Shown piece after piece: positions 61,189 through 64,000 of a stretch of 64,000 nt of DNA. Source of the DNA: Acidobacteriota bacterium. GTDB taxonomy: Bacteria > Acidobacteriota > Blastocatellia > Pyrinomonadales > Pyrinomonadaceae. The stretch is taken from the NCBI GenBank assembly GCA_020199775.1, contig JAIVJZ010000040.1:682001-746000 (forward strand). The letters are read 5' to 3'. How positions within the stretch are numbered: the first letter of the stretch is position 1; every line of letters begins with the position of its first letter. The position numbers were made by a program, and so were the translations under genes. Under the pieces are notes generated by a model. That model saw only the letters and a list, made by a program, of their open reading frames with translations. It was not told where the DNA came from and did no database searches.

Positions 61189-61692
61189 TTAATCTGTAAT
61201 CTTGCGCTTCCAGTTCAGGGGGTTTACTAATATTTGGTCTATCTCCTTCTCCGTAAACATGTCTTCTAGGTTCTTACCTGAAATTTCTTTAACAGTTGCC
61301 ATCAGCTCATCATATTCTTGGCACGCCTCACCAAGACGAGTCATTGCTCTTTCAATATTCGGCCCCCATTCATTCAATTGGGTCTTTAGTCCATCTTCGC
61401 TTTCAGTTTTCCGCAAGTCATCTATCATCGATAACAACAACCTAGCTGTAACTATTGAGTTTATTCCTCTATTTCTGCTGTATAGCATCGCAACCACCAA
61501 TTTTTTTATTCCTCGTTGTAGTTCTGCATCTTGGCGTTCTATCGCCATGCCATTCAGTTCTAATACAGCATCGTGGACTCCCTTGATAAATGGGATGGGG
61601 TTAATCTGTTCCTGCGATTGTTTTCGATAGTAGTAGTGTGCAAATGCCCAAGTAGCTGCAACGCTGGCGATGATACTAATGAGGGTTCCCAT
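61189..61692 (-). CDS. Membrane-anchored hypothetical protein, low GC
   Basis: 167 residues. A hydrophobic N-terminal segment (TLISIIASVAATWAFAHYYY) is followed by a helical soluble domain (ELQRGIKKLVVAMLYSRNRG, RAMTRLGEACQEYDELMATVKEI). It has no recognised motif. Like its neighbour at 60706-61155 it is AT-rich, begins with one membrane span and has a cytoplasmic helical part, so the two may work together. Their downstream-to-upstream gap is 33 bases, consistent with an operon. Confidence 0.65.
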   Translation of the reverse strand: MGTLISIIASVAATWAFAHYYYRKQSQEQINPIPFIKGVHDAVLELNGMAIERQDAELQRGIKKLVVAMLYSRNRGINSIVTARLLLSMIDDLRKTESEDGLKTQLNEWGPNIERAMTRLGEACQEYDELMATVKEISGKNLEDMFTEKEIDQILVNPLNWKRKITD

Positions 61693-61767
61693 GTGTAGAT
61701 TATACGCCTGTGGATAACTAACCTAGACAAGATTTTTCTACTTGCTACACTTAAATAAAGGTCGAAA

Positions 61768-61895
61768 TCTTGGGATTTATCTTCAGCCCGCTTTGCGACG
61801 TTACGCCACTTCCCTGTACTGTCCGTTAGGGTAACTCTGGCAAACCATTTCCCATTTTTGTCTTGTCCGATATAACCGCTTTTGCCCTTCGCCAT
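61768..61895 (-). pseudogene. Truncated N-terminus of a tyrosine integrase
   Basis: The reading begins MAKGKSGYIGQDKNGKWFAR and continues VTLTDSTGKWRNVAKRAEDKSQ, the arm-binding N-terminus typical of phage-type tyrosine integrases. After about 42 residues the similarity ends and the frame runs into unrelated sequence; no catalytic domain is present. It lies about 110 bases from tRNA-Glu. Confidence 0.6.
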
Positions 61896-62008
61896 GATTT
61901 AGTGTCTCCGTGTCATTGACACATTCGTTGACACTTTGAAGCGTAGAAAGTGCGGTTTGGAAAGTCTCGGCGGCTTGTGATATGCTGATTTTGCTGAGGT
62001 TTCTTCGA

Positions 62009-62082
62009 GGCGCTATGGTGTAATTGGTTAACACGCTGCCCTCTCAAGGCAGAGAGTACGGGTTCGATCCCCGTTAGCGCTA
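62009..62082 (+). tRNA. tRNA-Glu (CTC anticodon)
   Basis: A full cloverleaf. The acceptor stem GGCGCTA pairs with TAGCGCT (one G-T pair), the D-arm is GTGTAATTGGTTAACAC, the anticodon loop CTCTCAA with anticodon CTC, and the T-arm ACGGG-TTCGATC-CCCGT, with discriminator A. No CCA is encoded. It borders the low-GC patch and is followed by a strong terminator. Confidence 0.93.
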
Positions 62083-62090
62083 TGAAAAAA

Positions 62091-62130
62091 GGAACGGCCA
62101 CCTGCAACGGTGGCCGTTCCCTTTTTTTTT
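62091..62130. terminator. Strong bidirectional terminator
   Basis: A perfect 12-base stem (62091-62102 with 62109-62120) has T9 on one side and A6 on the other. It can end both the tRNA-Glu transcript and the convergent M16 gene. Confidence 0.9.
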
Positions 62131-62163
62131 GAGTACGCAAGGCGACGCGGGTGCGGCCGGGTT

Positions 62164-63573
62164 TCAGTAGGTGACTTCGCCGTAGTCTGCGAGTTGCTTG
62201 GCGACTTGCGCTTTGTCGCCGACGACGACAATCGCCATCTGTTCGCTCTTGAGGTACTGGCGCGCGATGCGCTGCACGTCTTGCGGCGTGACGGCGAGGA
62301 CGTTCTGCACGAAGTTGGTCAGATAAGTGTCGGGCAGTTTGTGCAAGTCGAGGAAGGCGAGTTGGCCGATGATCCCGGCGCGCGAGGAATTCTGGACGGT
62401 GAAGAGTCCAGCGCGGTAGTTCTTGATGCCCTGCAACTCGGCCTCGGTGGGCGGCTCTTTTTGCAGCCGGTCGATCTCGTAGAAAATTTCTTTGAGCGAA
62501 GGGCCGGTGACGGCGGTCGTCACGTCGGCGACCTGTACCCAGTAGGCGTCGCGGTAGTGCGTCGAGATCGAACTGTTGGGCGAGTAGGTGTAGCCCTTCT
62601 GCTCGCGGATGTTCGACGTGATGCGCGAGGCGAACGAGCCGCCGAGCAAAGAGTTGGTGACGGAGAGGGCGACGAAATCCTTATGGCTCGGATCGACGAC
62701 GGGCAGGCCGAGGTAGAGCGTGGACTGCGGCGCGCCGGGGCGGTCAATCAAGTGAATCTTGCGCATGGAGACGGTCTTCGGGATGTTCTCGACCGGAGAC
62801 GTGCCGCGCGCCCACGCGCCGAAGGCTTGCGTGATTTGGCGGCGCATGGCGGCCGCGTCGAAGCGACCGGCGACGTAGATGCGCGTGCGCGCCGCGCCGA
62901 AGTTGTCTTTGTAGAACTTCTGCACGTCGGCGATGGAGAAGTTTTTGATCATCTCTTCGGTCGGGAAGACGCGGCCGTAGGGGTGGTCGGCGTAGAGCAG
63001 TTTGCTGAAACGCTCCTGCGCGATGGAGCCGGGTTGCGATCTCTGGATGCTCAGGTTACGGATGAAATTGGTTTTGAGGCGTTCCAACTCGGAAGCGGGA
63101 AGCGCGGGACGCTGCAACACGTCGGCGATGAGCGCGACGAGTTCGGGGCCGGACTCAGAGAGCACGTCCGCGCTGACCGACGTTTGATCCGGGGTGACGC
63201 TGACGGAGAGGCTGCCGCCCATGCGCGCCGCTTCCTGTGCGATGGCTGCGCCGGAGCGCGTGGTGGTGCCCTCCTTCAACAGTTCCCCGGTGAGGTCGGC
63301 CAGCCACACCTGCTCGGCCGACTCGTTGATGTTGCCCGCCCGCACGACCGCGCTGACCGTGACTTTCGGGATCGAGCCGTAAGGGACGAGCGTGACCTGC
63401 GCGCCGTTCTTGAGCGTGAAAGTTTCTTTGCGCGGCAGGGTGAAAGGCTTCGGCGTGCCTCCGGCGGGGGGCGTCTGCTTCTCCTGCGCCGCGGCGCGAG
63501 GCGCGAAGGCCGGGAGCGTCGCGCACAGGAGCGCGACCGCGTGGACGAGGGCGAAAAACTTTTTCGAGTTCAT
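62164..63573 (-). CDS. M16 peptidase family protein, probably the inactive partner
   Basis: 469 residues with a signal peptide (FALVHAVALLCATLPAFAPRAAAQ). The two M16 lobes are visible: KETFTLKNGAQVTLVPYGSIPKVTVSAVVRAGNINE at the start, and FVALSVTNSLLGGSFASRITSNIREQKGYTYSPNSS in the second lobe. At the place of the zinc motif HxxEH it reads VWLADLTGELLKEGT, so no zinc site is present. M16B proteins often occur as an active plus inactive pair, and the preceding gene (63614 onward) is also M16. The pair is probably periplasmic. Confidence 0.9.
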   Translation of the reverse strand: MNSKKFFALVHAVALLCATLPAFAPRAAAQEKQTPPAGGTPKPFTLPRKETFTLKNGAQVTLVPYGSIPKVTVSAVVRAGNINESAEQVWLADLTGELLKEGTTTRSGAAIAQEAARMGGSLSVSVTPDQTSVSADVLSESGPELVALIADVLQRPALPASELERLKTNFIRNLSIQRSQPGSIAQERFSKLLYADHPYGRVFPTEEMIKNFSIADVQKFYKDNFGAARTRIYVAGRFDAAAMRRQITQAFGAWARGTSPVENIPKTVSMRKIHLIDRPGAPQSTLYLGLPVVDPSHKDFVALSVTNSLLGGSFASRITSNIREQKGYTYSPNSSISTHYRDAYWVQVADVTTAVTGPSLKEIFYEIDRLQKEPPTEAELQGIKNYRAGLFTVQNSSRAGIIGQLAFLDLHKLPDTYLTNFVQNVLAVTPQDVQRIARQYLKSEQMAIVVVGDKAQVAKQLADYGEVTY

Positions 63574-63613
63574 GTCAAAATCTCCATTGAGTCTACGGCT
63601 TCCGGCGAATGTC

Positions 63614-64000
63614 TTAGCTCCCGGCCTTCGGGTCGGCGGCGGGCTTCGGGACGATCTTCAGCACCGTGCGGTTGCCGGGGCGCAGGTATTGGCGCGCCGT
63701 GCGCTGGATGACTTGCGGCGTCACTTTGCGAAACTCCGCTTCGAGCGTGTTGATGCGCGCCGGGTTGTCGTCGAAGAGCGCGAAGCTCGCGAGCAGGTCG
63801 GCGCGGCCGAAGCCGTTCAACTGGCCGAGGATGTCGTAGAAGTTGGAACGCACTTTGGTTAGGGCGCGGTCGAGCGTCCGTTTGTCAACCGGCTTGTCCT
63901 GCACGCCTCTGATCACGGTGTCCACGGCCGCCATGATCTCTTCGGGCTTCGTCTTCGCGTCGTGGAAGAGGTAGGCGAGCCAGATCATCGGGCCTTGATA
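63614..64000 (-). CDS. M16 peptidase family protein, C-terminal part (continues past the window)
   Basis: The frame is open at the right edge. The visible 128 residues include AYLFHDAKTKPEEIMAAVDTVIRGVQ, LTKVRSNFYDILGQLNGFGRADLLASFALFDD and a C-terminal lobe ending NRTVLKIVPKPAADPKAGS, typical of the second domain of M16 peptidases. The catalytic half would lie outside the window. It precedes the second M16 gene by 40 bases on the same strand, forming a usual pair. Confidence 0.85.
   Translation of the reverse strand, partial: YQGPMIWLAYLFHDAKTKPEEIMAAVDTVIRGVQDKPVDKRTLDRALTKVRSNFYDILGQLNGFGRADLLASFALFDDNPARINTLEAEFRKVTPQVIQRTARQYLRPGNRTVLKIVPKPAADPKAGS

Noticed and set aside
61560..61767. 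Continuation of the integrase frame as real protein
   Set aside because: After about 42 residues the translation no longer resembles an integrase and overlaps the start of the gene at 61189-61692.
61913..62140. Reverse open frame across tRNA-Glu with a TGIEPVLSALRGQRVN-like peptide
   Set aside because: This peptide is the well-known artefact of translating the antisense of a tRNA gene.

Overview
This is a GC-rich, densely coding bacterial chromosome segment with no ribosomal RNA, CRISPR array or intact insertion sequence. The gene mix points to the phylum Acidobacteriota, probably class Blastocatellia: a two-gene 2-oxoglutarate:ferredoxin oxidoreductase, hydantoinase-type hyuA/hyuB, a very large Calx-beta/DUF4214 surface protein, DinB-like, M61 and M16 proteins, and exported TPR and PD40-like proteins. 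The assignment rests on gene content only and is moderate in confidence.

Layout. 1-5.9 kb: a C-terminal gene fragment, a GT-C glycosyltransferase, then a three-gene set (DUF350 membrane protein, anchored protein with a DUF1517-like end, glutathionylspermidine-synthase-like ATP-grasp) that parallels the enterobacterial yjfL-yjfM-yjfC set. 6-9.7 kb: fumC, nadA, a 4Fe-4S ferredoxin and a Rieske protein. 9.9-16.2 kb: a forward run of SIMPL-domain, CBS-pair, Hsp20, Lon, small basic and membrane proteins. 16.3-18 kb: an accessory patch (DUF2442, a coiled-coil protein with 105-bp repeats, an XRE regulator and a duplicated remnant of its 3' end). 18.2-24.8 kb: a receiver protein, korB and korA split by a Uma2 gene, an exported nonapeptide-repeat protein, a bactofilin and a dienelactone hydrolase. 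25-33 kb: ttcA, nadE, hyuAB and a Gfo/Idh oxidoreductase. 33-45 kb: the giant surface protein, a CAT-anticodon tRNA, and DinB, PD40-like, M48-like, enoyl-CoA hydratase, SDR and M61 genes. 45.7-54 kb: a small exported peptide divergent from a TPR/AAA+ regulator, thioredoxin, a TPR protein and a PafA-like phosphatase. 54-60.5 kb: an exported Arg/Asp-rich protein, rsmI and a 1289-residue flavin/iron-sulfur oxidoreductase. 60.7-62 kb: a lower-GC patch with two membrane-anchored unknowns and an integrase stub beside tRNA-Glu. 62-64 kb: a pair of M16 peptidase-family genes.

The strongest pattern not explained by the genes is a family of at least eleven long inverted repeats. In most of them the arms are tandem runs of seven-base words (for example CGTGAAT, ACGATGA, GGGGAAA, GCGAAAG). 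The words differ between loci but the two arms of each copy remain complementary. Copies fill the gaps between genes, often from one stop codon to the next start codon. One copy lies in frame inside hyuB and adds about 50 residues to a conserved enzyme, as Rickettsia palindromic elements do.
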